Notes under the pieces: model-generated
What the model was told of the DNA's origin: nothing
The model's input: only the letters and a program-made list of their open reading frames with translations
The model's database searches: none
Position numbers and translations under genes: made by a program
Source of the DNA: Syntrophorhabdus sp. PtaB.Bin027
Lineage (GTDB): Bacteria > Desulfobacterota > Syntrophorhabdia > Syntrophorhabdales > Syntrophorhabdaceae
DNA length: 64,000 nucleotides
Direction of reading: 5' to 3'
NCBI GenBank assembly: GCA_002067585.1
Contig: MVQO01000214.1
Coordinates: forward strand, 1-64,000
In this document: piece by piece, positions 44,916 to 53,720 of the stretch
Numbering within the stretch: the stretch's first letter is position 1
How the letters are laid out: the number at the start of each line of letters is the position of its first letter

Positions 44916-47000
44916 TTATCCATTTGCCACTTTCTGCTGTTCGTTAAAATATTCACCTACCCTATGTCTGTCTTTTAATTCTCCGAGCTTGCCTTTATTC
45001 CAACTTGAAACCTTGGTAAAATAGCCTGTAATTCTTGTGATACCGTCCACATCTGATGAACCACAGTATGAACAGATATCATCAAGCCCTCTTGATGTGC
45101 GGTGACATTTATTACATGTTGTGAATTCTGGCGAGAAGGCGATCTGATCGTTCGTTGTATGGCGAAATGTTTTGATAACAAAATCAGCAAGGGCCTGTTT
45201 GTATGGATGCGATTCACCCAGCCATACATGGGAGATGGATCCAGCTTCAATAAGAGGATGAAAGATACCTTCGTTTGTAACCCGTTCAATGGGATTCATG
45301 GGGTAGCCAACATTAAGGTGTGTCGAGTTAGTATAGTAGACTTCGCCAGATGCAATGTCACCTTTAACAACTCTCCCGGAGGAGGGAGAAAAATAATGGA
45401 GATCTAAACGAGCAAACCGGTAACTTGTGCTTTCAGCCGGGGTCTGCTCAAGAACTATTTTAAACCCTTCCTGACGCTGTATTTTATCCGTAAGAAGTTT
45501 CATATGGGCCATTATCTTGAGGCCAAACTTAAGAGCCTGTTTGGATTCGTGCATCTCTTCGCCCGTATGTATCTGAACCATCTCATTGAGACCCACCATG
45601 CCAATCAAATGGGCTGCCCTGTCAAATCTCAGGTAAGGCATACCGTCTCTATTCATGGTGAGAAGAGCGAGAGGTCCATCTTCCCCGTGTGCAAGTAGTT
45701 TTTCAAGGAAAGCCCTTTTTTCTTTGTGGGCTTTAGTGGCAAGAAGAAACCTCTGGGTAATGAGATCCATGAGTTTTGTGTCATCATGTTGAGCAGTATA
45801 GGCTATGCGAGGAAGGTTGAGTGAAACATTCTGAAGGGCACAGTATCTCATGCGCCACGGCTCCATTGCATCTCTGAGATCAGATTTCTCAAGTTTGAAG
45901 CTAAGACGACAACATTCTGATATCTTAGCCGTTTCTCCTCTGTCAAAGACATAATAAGTATTTCCCTTGTCTGCTGATACGTCTGCAATATGGTTCAGGA
46001 AATCCATATGGCCTTCAGTTCTAAAAAACTTTTCTGTAATATGTACGAGGGGTTTTGGGAAGAAAAAAGGTCTTCCAGCACCATCGCCTTCTTTATAAAC
46101 CTCAAAGAGTTTCCAGGCGAACCTCTGGGATTCTTTTTCGTAGTCTCCGTATTTTTTACCTGTAAACTGACCGCCTGGCCCAATGGCCGAAACATTCTCA
46201 AAGTGTTTTGGTACTTCCCAGTAAAGGTTGATGTCAGAAAAAATTGCCTGCCCTCCCCGGGCAACTGCCTGCTGGGAAAACTCAAAAATAAGCATTTGGG
46301 CAAACTGTTTCATCTCATCGTCGGATAGGCCTTCCAAGTACGGGGCAAAAAAGATATTGACAGCATCCCATCCAATTGCTCCTGCAAAGTTGCTTTGAAG
46401 TGCTGCAGCAAATTTTACAAGATGGGCAAGAAGAACTTCAGGATGTTTTGCCGGTTTTGCCATGGAAAGAGAATGCGGTAGATCAAGACCGAATTTTTTT
46501 ATGTATTCTAAGGACTGGCCACTACAATATGGTCTGTCGATGAAACCCAGGTCATGAAGGTGGATGTCCCCATTCATGTGTGCGTCTGCAACATCTTCAG
46601 AGAAAACACAGAGAAGTGCATATTCTTTCTTGATCCTTTCTGCGAGGGTGAGGTTTGTTGCCTCAGGGCCATGAGGAACATTGGCGTTTTCTTTGTTCGG
46701 ATGGAGGATGAGACTATCCACATCGAAAACAGGCATACCGAGCCTTGTGTGCATCTTTCGAGCACCTTCAAGGCCTCTTTCAATCAGCTTTGCGTTAACA
46801 AGTTCCCTGATGAGAGGGGCTGTAACAACTCTGACCCCTGATCTTCTGATCATCAGCTCTGTCTCCTCGCTGATCTGGTCTGCAGTGTCCTGATCAATGA
46901 GTGTTTCCCGGATCAATGCATCGGCAATTTTTGACCTGTCCCAGTCAGATATTGTTTCTTCAGAGGTTCTTACGAAAAGATTTAAATCAGTAGTCTCCAT
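44916..47000 (-). CDS. nrdD: Anaerobic ribonucleoside-triphosphate reductase NrdD (class III)
   Basis: The product of 694 residues has an N-terminal ATP-cone-like region (SKIADALIRETLIDQDTADQ), the ten-stranded barrel (DLGFIDRPYCSGQSLEYI, SNFAGAIGWDAVNIFFAP) and the C-terminal zinc site (CNKCHRTSRGLDDICSYC) with the glycyl radical in RITGYF. It makes deoxynucleotides in the absence of oxygen and requires NrdG. GGGGGGATTA precedes ATG 47000. Two NrdR boxes lie upstream. Confidence 0.95.
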   Translation of the reverse strand: METTDLNLFVRTSEETISDWDRSKIADALIRETLIDQDTADQISEETELMIRRSGVRVVTAPLIRELVNAKLIERGLEGARKMHTRLGMPVFDVDSLILHPNKENANVPHGPEATNLTLAERIKKEYALLCVFSEDVADAHMNGDIHLHDLGFIDRPYCSGQSLEYIKKFGLDLPHSLSMAKPAKHPEVLLAHLVKFAAALQSNFAGAIGWDAVNIFFAPYLEGLSDDEMKQFAQMLIFEFSQQAVARGGQAIFSDINLYWEVPKHFENVSAIGPGGQFTGKKYGDYEKESQRFAWKLFEVYKEGDGAGRPFFFPKPLVHITEKFFRTEGHMDFLNHIADVSADKGNTYYVFDRGETAKISECCRLSFKLEKSDLRDAMEPWRMRYCALQNVSLNLPRIAYTAQHDDTKLMDLITQRFLLATKAHKEKRAFLEKLLAHGEDGPLALLTMNRDGMPYLRFDRAAHLIGMVGLNEMVQIHTGEEMHESKQALKFGLKIMAHMKLLTDKIQRQEGFKIVLEQTPAESTSYRFARLDLHYFSPSSGRVVKGDIASGEVYYTNSTHLNVGYPMNPIERVTNEGIFHPLIEAGSISHVWLGESHPYKQALADFVIKTFRHTTNDQIAFSPEFTTCNKCHRTSRGLDDICSYCGSSDVDGITRITGYFTKVSSWNKGKLGELKDRHRVGEYFNEQQKVANG

Positions 47001-47101
47001 TAATCCCCCCTTTTCAATAGAATGGAATGGCGGGCGCGCTTCAAGAAGGTTGGGCATAAACAATAAATTGTTCGCAATAATGACCCCTTAATGATTACAC
47101 A

Positions 47102-47148
47102 CCCCTATATTTAGTAGGCTAACTAAACATCAATACTATATCTAGTAA
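47102..47148 (-). promoter_or_regulatory. Tandem NrdR boxes upstream of nrdD
   Basis: CCCCTATATTTAGTAGG (core CTATATTTAG 47105-47114) and ATACTATATCTAGTAA (core CTATATCTAG 47136-47145) both fit the NrdR consensus ACACWATATATWGTGT; their cores start 31 bases apart, the spacing seen for NrdR pairs. Together they predict NrdR repression of the nrdD operon. Confidence 0.8.
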
Positions 47149-47356
47149 AAAACGTTGTCAAGAGAATTCTTAAAAAATATTTATATGCTGGTGAAAGTGT
47201 ATCTTATGGGCTTAAAATGTATACAAATATATAACAGCTTGTATACCATCGTTTGTATGTTGCATATGGATAATCCTCGTTCTGTCTTTCCCATGTAGTA
47301 TATTGGTTTCTACTTCTTGTTCGTAAAATGCTACATACGATATACTATATACAAAT
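47149..47356. other. Intergenic region between NrdR boxes and ABC-F gene
   Basis: It is AT-rich with recurring GTATAC-like words (for example CTTGTATACC and TTTGTATGTTG). The ABC-F promoter lies at its right end. No gene is visible. Confidence 0.35.
47317..47346 (+). promoter_or_regulatory. Putative promoter of the ABC-F gene, short or no leader
   Basis: TTGTTC (47317-47322) and TATACT (47341-47346) lie 18 bases apart. The ATG at 47357 is ten bases after the -10 box, giving a leader of at most a few bases and no ribosome site. Confidence 0.55.
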
Positions 47357-49231
47357 ATGATCACAGTAAGCAGTCTCAGCAAAAGTTACGGCAGCCAAGT
47401 CATTTTTGATAGGATTAGTTTTACAATTGGTGCAGGTGAGCGCGTTGGCCTTGTGGGTCGAAATGGTTCAGGGAAGACCACTCTTTTTCGGTTGATTCTG
47501 GGAGATGAGGCTCATGACGGGGGAACAATAACCATTCCACGCCATTATAAAATCCGCCACCTGTCACAACATATCCGTTTCAAAAATTCAACCGTTCTTG
47601 GTGAGGCAAGCAGGGAACTTCCTATACATGAAGACGGTATAGATCAATCATACAAGTCAAAAAAAATACTGATCGGGCTGGGTTTTTCAACTGATGAATT
47701 TGGGCGGAATCCCCATGAATTGAGTGGAGGTTTTCAGGTACGCCTCAACCTTGCGAGAGTACTTCTCTCGGAACCAAACCTTCTTCTCCTCGATGAACCG
47801 ACAAATTATCTTGATATTGTATCTATAAGGTGGTTGACCCAGACCCTCCGTGATTGGAAAGGCGAATTTATCCTCATTACCCATGATAGAGAATTTATGG
47901 ATAATGTCACGACACACACAATGGGGATCCACAGATCAAAAATCAGGAAAATAGCTGGCTCTACCCACAAACTTTATGACCAAATCCTTCAAGATGAAGA
48001 GGTATATGAACAGACGCGAATCAATGAGGAAAGAAAGCGTAAGGATGCCGAAGGGTTCATAAGTCGTTTCAGGGCCCAGGCAAATCGTGCCCGGGCTGTT
48101 CAGTCGCGCATCAAAGCCATAGAGAAGATGGGCAAGCTCGAGAAAATGCCCGAAGCTAATAACCTTGATTTCCAATTCAGTTCAGCACCATTCCAGGGAA
48201 AATGGCTTCTTGAAGCTGAAAATATGTCTTTTTCCTTTCAATCGGATAGTCCACGCCTTATTAAGGAGTTAAGTTTTGCCATCAAGAAAAAAGACAGAAT
48301 TGGTGTGATTGGAAAAAATGGAAAAGGTAAAACCACGCTCCTTAGACTCCTTGCTGGCAACCTTATGCCTGTTGAAGGCCGTGTTATTGTCCATAAGAAT
48401 GTAGAGCTTGCTTATTTTGGTCAGAGTAATATAGACCTTCTTGATCCGGCAAGAACTGTAGAAGAGGAAATCCTGGGTGTTCTACAGGATTACAACAAGA
48501 ATGCAGCGCGAAATATCTGTGGCGCGATGATGTTTGAGGGCGACAATGCCATGAAAAAAGTAGCAATCCTCTCAGGCGGAGAGAAAAGCAGGGTGTTGCT
48601 AGGAAAACTGCTTGCAAGGCCTTCAAACCTTATCCTTCTTGATGAGCCTACCAACCACCTCGATATGGAATCAATAGATTCCCTAGTCGAAGCAATAGAT
48701 AACTTTCCAGGTGCGGTTGTTATTGTAACTCATAGTGAAATGATTCTGAATGCTGTTGCAAAAAGGTTGATAGTATTCGATGATGGGAAAACATCCGTTT
48801 TCCAAGGAACATACAGGGATTTTCTCGAACGGGTTGGGTGGGAGGATGAAGATAAGAACATGGCTTTTGAAAGAACCGATGAAGAAGAACGAGAAAGGCC
48901 AAGTATAAAAAAGAAAGAGCAAAAAAGACTGCGGGCAGAATACATACAGGTCAGATCTAAAGCCCTAGGCCCTCTAGAACAGAAGATGGCCTCAGTTGAG
49001 AGGGAAATTATGGATCTTGAAAAGAAAATCGGGGATTACAACCAAACCCTGATTCGGGCCACAACGTTGGGTGACGGGAAATCGATAGCATCATTATCGA
49101 TAACCATTCATAATATGCGAAAAGAGATTGACCAACTTTTTGAAGAGCTTGATCGTTTTACCAAAGAACATATTGCCAGGTCAAACGATTTGGAGAAAAA
49201 GTGGGGTGAGATTACCTCAACTATTCAATAA
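47357..49231 (+). CDS. ABC-F family ATPase (Uup/YheS-like)
   Basis: The 624-residue product has two ABC ATPase domains: first Walker A LVGRNGSGKTTLF, signature ELSGGFQVRLNLARVL, Walker B LLLLDEPTNYLD; second IGKNGKGKTTLLR, LSGGEKSRVLLGKLL, LILLDEPTNHLD. There are no membrane helices; a long charged linker and a coiled-coil C-terminus (MASVEREIMDLEKKIGDYNQ) complete the ABC-F plan. Such proteins act on ribosomes, in translation control or antibiotic protection. The exact subgroup is not assigned. Confidence 0.9.
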   Translation: MITVSSLSKSYGSQVIFDRISFTIGAGERVGLVGRNGSGKTTLFRLILGDEAHDGGTITIPRHYKIRHLSQHIRFKNSTVLGEASRELPIHEDGIDQSYKSKKILIGLGFSTDEFGRNPHELSGGFQVRLNLARVLLSEPNLLLLDEPTNYLDIVSIRWLTQTLRDWKGEFILITHDREFMDNVTTHTMGIHRSKIRKIAGSTHKLYDQILQDEEVYEQTRINEERKRKDAEGFISRFRAQANRARAVQSRIKAIEKMGKLEKMPEANNLDFQFSSAPFQGKWLLEAENMSFSFQSDSPRLIKELSFAIKKKDRIGVIGKNGKGKTTLLRLLAGNLMPVEGRVIVHKNVELAYFGQSNIDLLDPARTVEEEILGVLQDYNKNAARNICGAMMFEGDNAMKKVAILSGGEKSRVLLGKLLARPSNLILLDEPTNHLDMESIDSLVEAIDNFPGAVVIVTHSEMILNAVAKRLIVFDDGKTSVFQGTYRDFLERVGWEDEDKNMAFERTDEEERERPSIKKKEQKRLRAEYIQVRSKALGPLEQKMASVEREIMDLEKKIGDYNQTLIRATTLGDGKSIASLSITIHNMRKEIDQLFEELDRFTKEHIARSNDLEKKWGEITSTIQ

Positions 49232-49685
49232 TAAAATCCCACGCTGAATCATTGATCCAAAGGGCAATATAACCCCTACCTAACAGTTCTTTCGGTTTTA
49301 CCACGTACAGGTCATCTGACTTTTTTTTGAGATCGAAGGCAATGTCTTTGCCGAAGATATAACGTTGTTTGCCGAGGGGGGACGGCTGAAAGAACAACAA
49401 GGGGTTCAAGGTAAGGACTTTCGTATCATACTTACCATGAATGACAAAAAACTGAATATCTTTTAAAAGAAAGTGAGAAGGATTGTTTGGTTCAACAAAA
49501 AGAACGCCTTTTTCATTAAAAACGATATTTGGTACAAGTCTTTTCAAGCCTTTATCAGTTTTGACATAGACACCTAATTCCTTCGGTTTTGTAAAATCAT
49601 CCTTGGCATGTAATGGCATGATGATAAGCAGACAAACAGATATTACCCAAAAAGTTTTAGATGTGAGCCTCAAGACATGTTTCAT
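49221..49685 (-). CDS. Hypothetical secreted protein
   Basis: The 154-residue product has a signal peptide (FWVISVCLLIIMPLHAKDD, cut after HAK or HA) and a beta-rich mature part with no family known to me (LGVYVKTDKGLKRLVPN, KDIQFFVIHGKYD). The tail overlaps the end of the ABC-F gene by 11 bases. GGAGG lies before ATG. It starts just after yjbQ and iscU on the same strand. Confidence 0.62.
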   Translation of the reverse strand: MKHVLRLTSKTFWVISVCLLIIMPLHAKDDFTKPKELGVYVKTDKGLKRLVPNIVFNEKGVLFVEPNNPSHFLLKDIQFFVIHGKYDTKVLTLNPLLFFQPSPLGKQRYIFGKDIAFDLKKKSDDLYVVKPKELLGRGYIALWINDSAWDFIIE

Positions 49686-49728
49686 TCACAACCTCCAGAG
49701 ATTTCACGCATTAGCTGAACCCCTTTAT

Positions 49729-50112
49729 TCAAACAAGGGTAATAAAGACCTTTCTTTCTCTTGGACCATCGAATTCCATGAGGAAAATACCCTGCCAAGT
49801 ACCTAATGCAGGTGCCTCATCAGAAAAAGGCACTGTTACGGAACAACCAGTAAGGATCGATTTAATATGGGCATCAGCATTTCCTTCCATATGTGTGTAG
49901 GGATAGTTACGAGGCACCATTCGGTCAAGGGCTTCCATAATATCCTCCATCACATGGGGGTCGGCATCTTCATTGATAACAATTCCGCATGTTGTGTGAG
50001 GAGTGTAGATATGGAGAATTCTGCCAGATTTTCCCTGAACAGCGCTTATAATTTCATCAGTGATGTCTCTTGACTCCACTCTTTTGGAGGTCTTGACTCG
50101 TATCTCGAACAT
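49729..50112 (-). CDS. YjbQ/UPF0047 family protein (secondary thiamine-phosphate synthase-like)
   Basis: The 127-residue product matches UPF0047: VQGKSGRILHIYTPHTTCGIVINE, ADPHVMEDIM and EGNADAHIKSILTG, a small beta barrel with conserved His and Glu. Members have been shown to give weak thiamine-phosphate synthase activity in E. coli. It lies 15 bases after iscU on the same strand, with no clear ribosome site. Confidence 0.9.
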   Translation of the reverse strand: MFEIRVKTSKRVESRDITDEIISAVQGKSGRILHIYTPHTTCGIVINEDADPHVMEDIMEALDRMVPRNYPYTHMEGNADAHIKSILTGCSVTVPFSDEAPALGTWQGIFLMEFDGPRERKVFITLV

Positions 50113-50127
50113 TGCATTAGCGTCCGT

Positions 50128-50511
50128 TTATACACCCTTTCTTTTTCGGTAATCTTCAATGGCTGACCTGACCGCTTCCTCTGCCATAATTGAACAGTGT
50201 ATCTTAGCCTCAGGTAATCCCCCCAAAGCTTTTAACACTTCACTATTCGTCAGATTAAGGGCATCATCAATGCTTCTTCCCTTCAGAAGTTCTGTCATCA
50301 TGCTGCTCGACGCAATCGCTGCACCACAACCAAAGGTCATAAATTTCGCGTCTTGGATTTTGTCATCCTCTATTTTTAGATAAAGCGTCATGGAGTCACC
50401 GCATTGGCCACTACCAGCCTCTCCTACGGCATTAGCATCTTCAATCTCTCCAACGTTTCGTGGGTTCATAAAATGATCCATCACAATCTCATTATAGGGA
50501 CCTTTAGCCAT
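50128..50511 (-). CDS. iscU: Fe-S cluster scaffold IscU/NifU N-terminal domain protein
   Basis: The 127-residue product has all three cluster cysteines: GSGQCGDSM, TFGCGAAIASSSM, AKIHCSIMAEEAV. It is the scaffold on which [2Fe-2S] clusters are built. ATG 50511 follows GTGAGG; a GTG one codon earlier is possible. No cysteine desulfurase gene is adjacent, although yjbQ follows. Confidence 0.92.
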   Translation of the reverse strand: MAKGPYNEIVMDHFMNPRNVGEIEDANAVGEAGSGQCGDSMTLYLKIEDDKIQDAKFMTFGCGAAIASSSMMTELLKGRSIDDALNLTNSEVLKALGGLPEAKIHCSIMAEEAVRSAIEDYRKRKGV

Positions 50512-50658
50512 CACGATACCTCACTATCAGTAGGTTTATATGATTGCATTATACCATGTTCAGAGCATTTTTTCATGTATTTGTGATTTTATCATTTTTC
50601 TTGTATTTTTAACGCTCATTTGATAAAAAATGTACATTTATCAATAAGGAGGAATACA

Positions 50659-51798
50659 ATGCAGAAAAGATACTTGCTTGCTCCAGGTCCAACACAGATT
50701 CCACCAGAAGTGCTGCTTAAGATGGCAGAACCAATTTTACACCATAGGAATCCTATGTTTGAAGAAATTGTAGCCGAAGTGAGAGAAGACTTGAAATGGC
50801 TTTTTGGCACGAAGAATGAGGTCTTGTTTTTTGCTTCATCAGGTACGGGTGCGATGGAAGGCGCTGTTACTAACATGCTTTCACCAAACGATAAGGCTAT
50901 TGTCGTGAGAAGTGGTAAGTTTGGTGACCGGTGGGCAAATATTTGCAAAGCCTATGGAATACAGACAGTTGAGATAAATGTTCCGTGGGGTGATGAGATA
51001 GATCCAGCGCTCGTTGAGAAAGCCCTAAAGGAAAATCCTGACACTAAGGCCGTGTATACCCATGCAACAGAAACCTCTACAGGCGTTCGTTACCCTGTTA
51101 GAGAAATTGCAACTATTGTCAAGAATTATCCCAATACAATCTGCGTTATAGATGGTATTACCGGGGTTGGTGTTTTTGAACTTCCCATGGATGAGTGGGG
51201 GATAGACATCCTCGTTGCAGGTTCCCAAAAGGCATTTATGTTGCCCCCGGGTCTTGCCTTCGCCGGCGTGAGCGACAAGGCTTGGGCCATGAACAAGACC
51301 TCGAAAATGCCCAGGTTCTATTTCAATTGGACAAAAGAACTGACAAATCTCCAGAAAAACCAGACTAATTTCACGCCTGCCATCTCCCTTATTGTGGGGC
51401 TAAGGGAGTCCCTCAGAATGATGAAGGAAGAGGGACTTGAAAAGATATACAAAAGAGCAGAAATACTCGCAAGAGCTACCCGTGAAGGGGCTATTGCCCT
51501 TGGGTTAAAACCCTTTGCCAAGAACCCAAGTCCAGCAGTAACAGCTATTTATGCCCCTGAGGGAATTGACGGACAAGCAATCTACAAGTCATTGTGGAAA
51601 AAATATGGTGTTACCGGTGCAGGCGGTCAGGATCATCTGAAAGGCAAAATCTTTAGGATAGCTACCCTTGGCTATGCTGATAAATATGATGTGGTTACAG
51701 CTATGGCTGCGCTTGAGTTTACCCTGAAGGATCTTGGACATAAGTTCAAAATGGGGTCAGGTGTGGGCAGAGCGCTCGAAGTATTGCAGGAACTGTAA
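50659..51798 (+). CDS. Class V aminotransferase (alanine-glyoxylate/serine-pyruvate type)
   Basis: The product of 379 residues is a PLP enzyme of aspartate aminotransferase fold class V: LLAPGPTQIPPEVLLKMAEP, FFASSGTGAMEGAV, the PLP lysine in VAGSQKAFMLPPGLAF. Proteins of this type are commonly next to serA and supply phosphoserine or interconvert serine/glyoxylate; here serA follows but is broken. AAGGAGGAATACA precedes ATG 50659. Confidence 0.88.
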   Translation: MQKRYLLAPGPTQIPPEVLLKMAEPILHHRNPMFEEIVAEVREDLKWLFGTKNEVLFFASSGTGAMEGAVTNMLSPNDKAIVVRSGKFGDRWANICKAYGIQTVEINVPWGDEIDPALVEKALKENPDTKAVYTHATETSTGVRYPVREIATIVKNYPNTICVIDGITGVGVFELPMDEWGIDILVAGSQKAFMLPPGLAFAGVSDKAWAMNKTSKMPRFYFNWTKELTNLQKNQTNFTPAISLIVGLRESLRMMKEEGLEKIYKRAEILARATREGAIALGLKPFAKNPSPAVTAIYAPEGIDGQAIYKSLWKKYGVTGAGGQDHLKGKIFRIATLGYADKYDVVTAMAALEFTLKDLGHKFKMGSGVGRALEVLQEL

Positions 51799-51809
51799 GG
51801 GGATAGCAC

Positions 51810-52744
51810 CTGGTTTTAATCGCGGATGCTCTTTCAGATATGACAGTCGAAATTTTGAAAGTCTGCCAATCTGATCGTGGATACAAAGACAGGCCTGAGG
51901 TCAGAAGAACTACAGGCCATTATACGCGATTAAGATGTGCTGATTGTGAGAAAGACCACCAAAGCAACGAAGGACATTATTGGCAAGGGAACAAAACTAA
52001 AGATCATCGGTAGGGCAGGGATAGGTGTTGACAATGTTGATGTAACTACATCGGCGGAACAGAGTATCGTAGTTATGAATACGCCCCAGAGGAATGCCCT
52101 TGCCGTTGCAGAGCACTCTGTTACCCTCGTCATGTTTGCCGGGGTATGAAAGATCTCTCAGGCAGATACGACCATGAAAGAAGATATGTGGGAAAAGAAA
52201 CCTCTCACAGGCATGGAGCTTAACGAAAAACCCCTGGGGGTTATAGGAATTGGTAATATCGGCACCATTGTGGCCGAAAAAACAGATACCCTTGGGATGC
52301 GTGTTATTGCATAGCGCCCTTATATTTCAGAGGAATTTGCCCAAAACATTGGCGTTAAACCGGTTGATTTCGATACACCAGTGAAGAAAGCGATTTTGTT
52401 ACAAAACATGTCCCATTAGTCAAAGAAACAAAGGGCATGATCAATAAAACAGCTTACAGCCGAAATAAAAAAGCGTGACTATTATTAATGTAGCGAGAGG
52501 GTCTATTTTTGTAGAGAAAGGTTTATTGGATATCCTCGATTCTGGCCAGGTTGGATTTGCTTCCCTTGATGCCTTTGATGAAAATCCCTCTCTAAAAGAG
52601 AACCTCCTTGTTTTATCACAAAAAACAATCTGTATGCCCCATCCTGAAGCATCCACAAAAGAAGCACAAGATAAGGTGAACAACATCTATTTTAAGACTG
52701 ACCTCAGAGGACACATGCTTTTTATTTACAATTATGATAAATAA
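51810..52744 (+). pseudogene. serA (D-3-phosphoglycerate dehydrogenase) pseudogene
   Basis: Plus-strand pieces give VLIADALSDMTVEILK, then in other frames KLKIIGRAGIGVDNVDVTTS, QSIVVMNTPQRNALAVAEHS, KPLGVIGIGNIGTIVAEK, TIINVARGSIFVEKGLLDIL and ASLDAFDENPSL, all of the SerA NAD-binding half. It is broken by frameshifts near 51860, 52150 and 52440 and by stops such as TGA at 52147 and TAG at 52312, and ends at 52744 without the ACT domain. Confidence 0.88.
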
Positions 52745-53009
52745 GGTGTTATTGCCAGCAGAGCAAATGTATTTTATATCAGGAGAATCAACATAAGAGG
52801 TATGCACTTTGACCGTGAAAACGTGGCTGGGCGGCAATTTGCTTATTGGACCTTAATAAGCACGCATAGGAGAACGTAATAAGGGAGATTCAGTCTTTGA
52901 CAAACATTTTTGCGATCAAAAAGATAGAACTGCCGAAAAGGAGAGTTGTTTACAAAGGTAGGTTATGGCATTGAAAGCATATTATATGGTTTAATAAATA
53001 AAGGATATT

Positions 53010-53660
53010 ATGATAAAGGGTGTAATTTTTGACTTTGATGGAACACTCACGGAATTAACCATAGATTTCCCACTTGTCCGTGGTGAGATTGAAAAAGTAG
53101 CACGAAGATATATGGGTGATGATGAGATTAAAGCCCAAGAGGGACAGTATATCCTTGAAATGATAAATGGTGTTGAAGAAAAACTCGGCGGCTTGGTTCC
53201 AGATTTTAAACGAGAGGCCTTTGAAGAGTTGAGGAGACTTGAGTTGATGGCCTCAGAGGGTAAGGACGTCTTCCCATATACCAGAGAAGTGCTGACAAAA
53301 TTGAAAGATAAAGGTATTAGAGTGGGAATCTTTACTCGTACCCATCTCGATGTAGTGCTTCAGGTCTTCCCTGATATAGGGGATTTCGTTGAAGCCATAG
53401 TAACCCGAGATGATGTAAAGAAAGTCAAGCCCCATCCAGACCATGCCTGTGAAGTCCTGCGGTTGATCGGAGTCCGGCCTGAAGAGGCACTTTTTGTAGG
53501 AGATCACCCGACAGACATCCAGTCTGGCCTTGCAGTTTCGGCAAAAAGCGCTGCTGTTCTCACTGGTAGGATTACGAGGGAGACATTCGAAGATGTTGGG
53601 GCGACTTATATACTCAATGATGTGCGTGGTATCCTGAATGTTCTGGATAAAGATAGATAA
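53010..53660 (+). CDS. HAD-superfamily hydrolase
   Basis: The 216-residue product has HAD motifs: VIFDFDGTLTELTID, GIFTRTHLDVV (motif II, Thr), the Lys in KKVKPHPDH and VGDHPTDIQSGL. The cap is helical. It resembles small phosphatases of the phosphoglycolate type; substrate unknown. It begins 60 bases before an acyl-CoA ligase gene on the same strand, and AAAGGAT lies before ATG. Confidence 0.85.
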   Translation: MIKGVIFDFDGTLTELTIDFPLVRGEIEKVARRYMGDDEIKAQEGQYILEMINGVEEKLGGLVPDFKREAFEELRRLELMASEGKDVFPYTREVLTKLKDKGIRVGIFTRTHLDVVLQVFPDIGDFVEAIVTRDDVKKVKPHPDHACEVLRLIGVRPEEALFVGDHPTDIQSGLAVSAKSAAVLTGRITRETFEDVGATYILNDVRGILNVLDKDR

Positions 53661-53720
53661 GTAGTTGACGCATACGATCGAAGATCGGATATATCCATTT
53701 TTTTCAGCGGAGCGAGAAAA

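Noticed and set aside
51810-52744. TGA codons in serA and uxaA-like remnants read as selenocysteine
   Set aside because: They occur with frameshifts and TAG codons, at positions where relatives have ordinary residues, so decay explains them.
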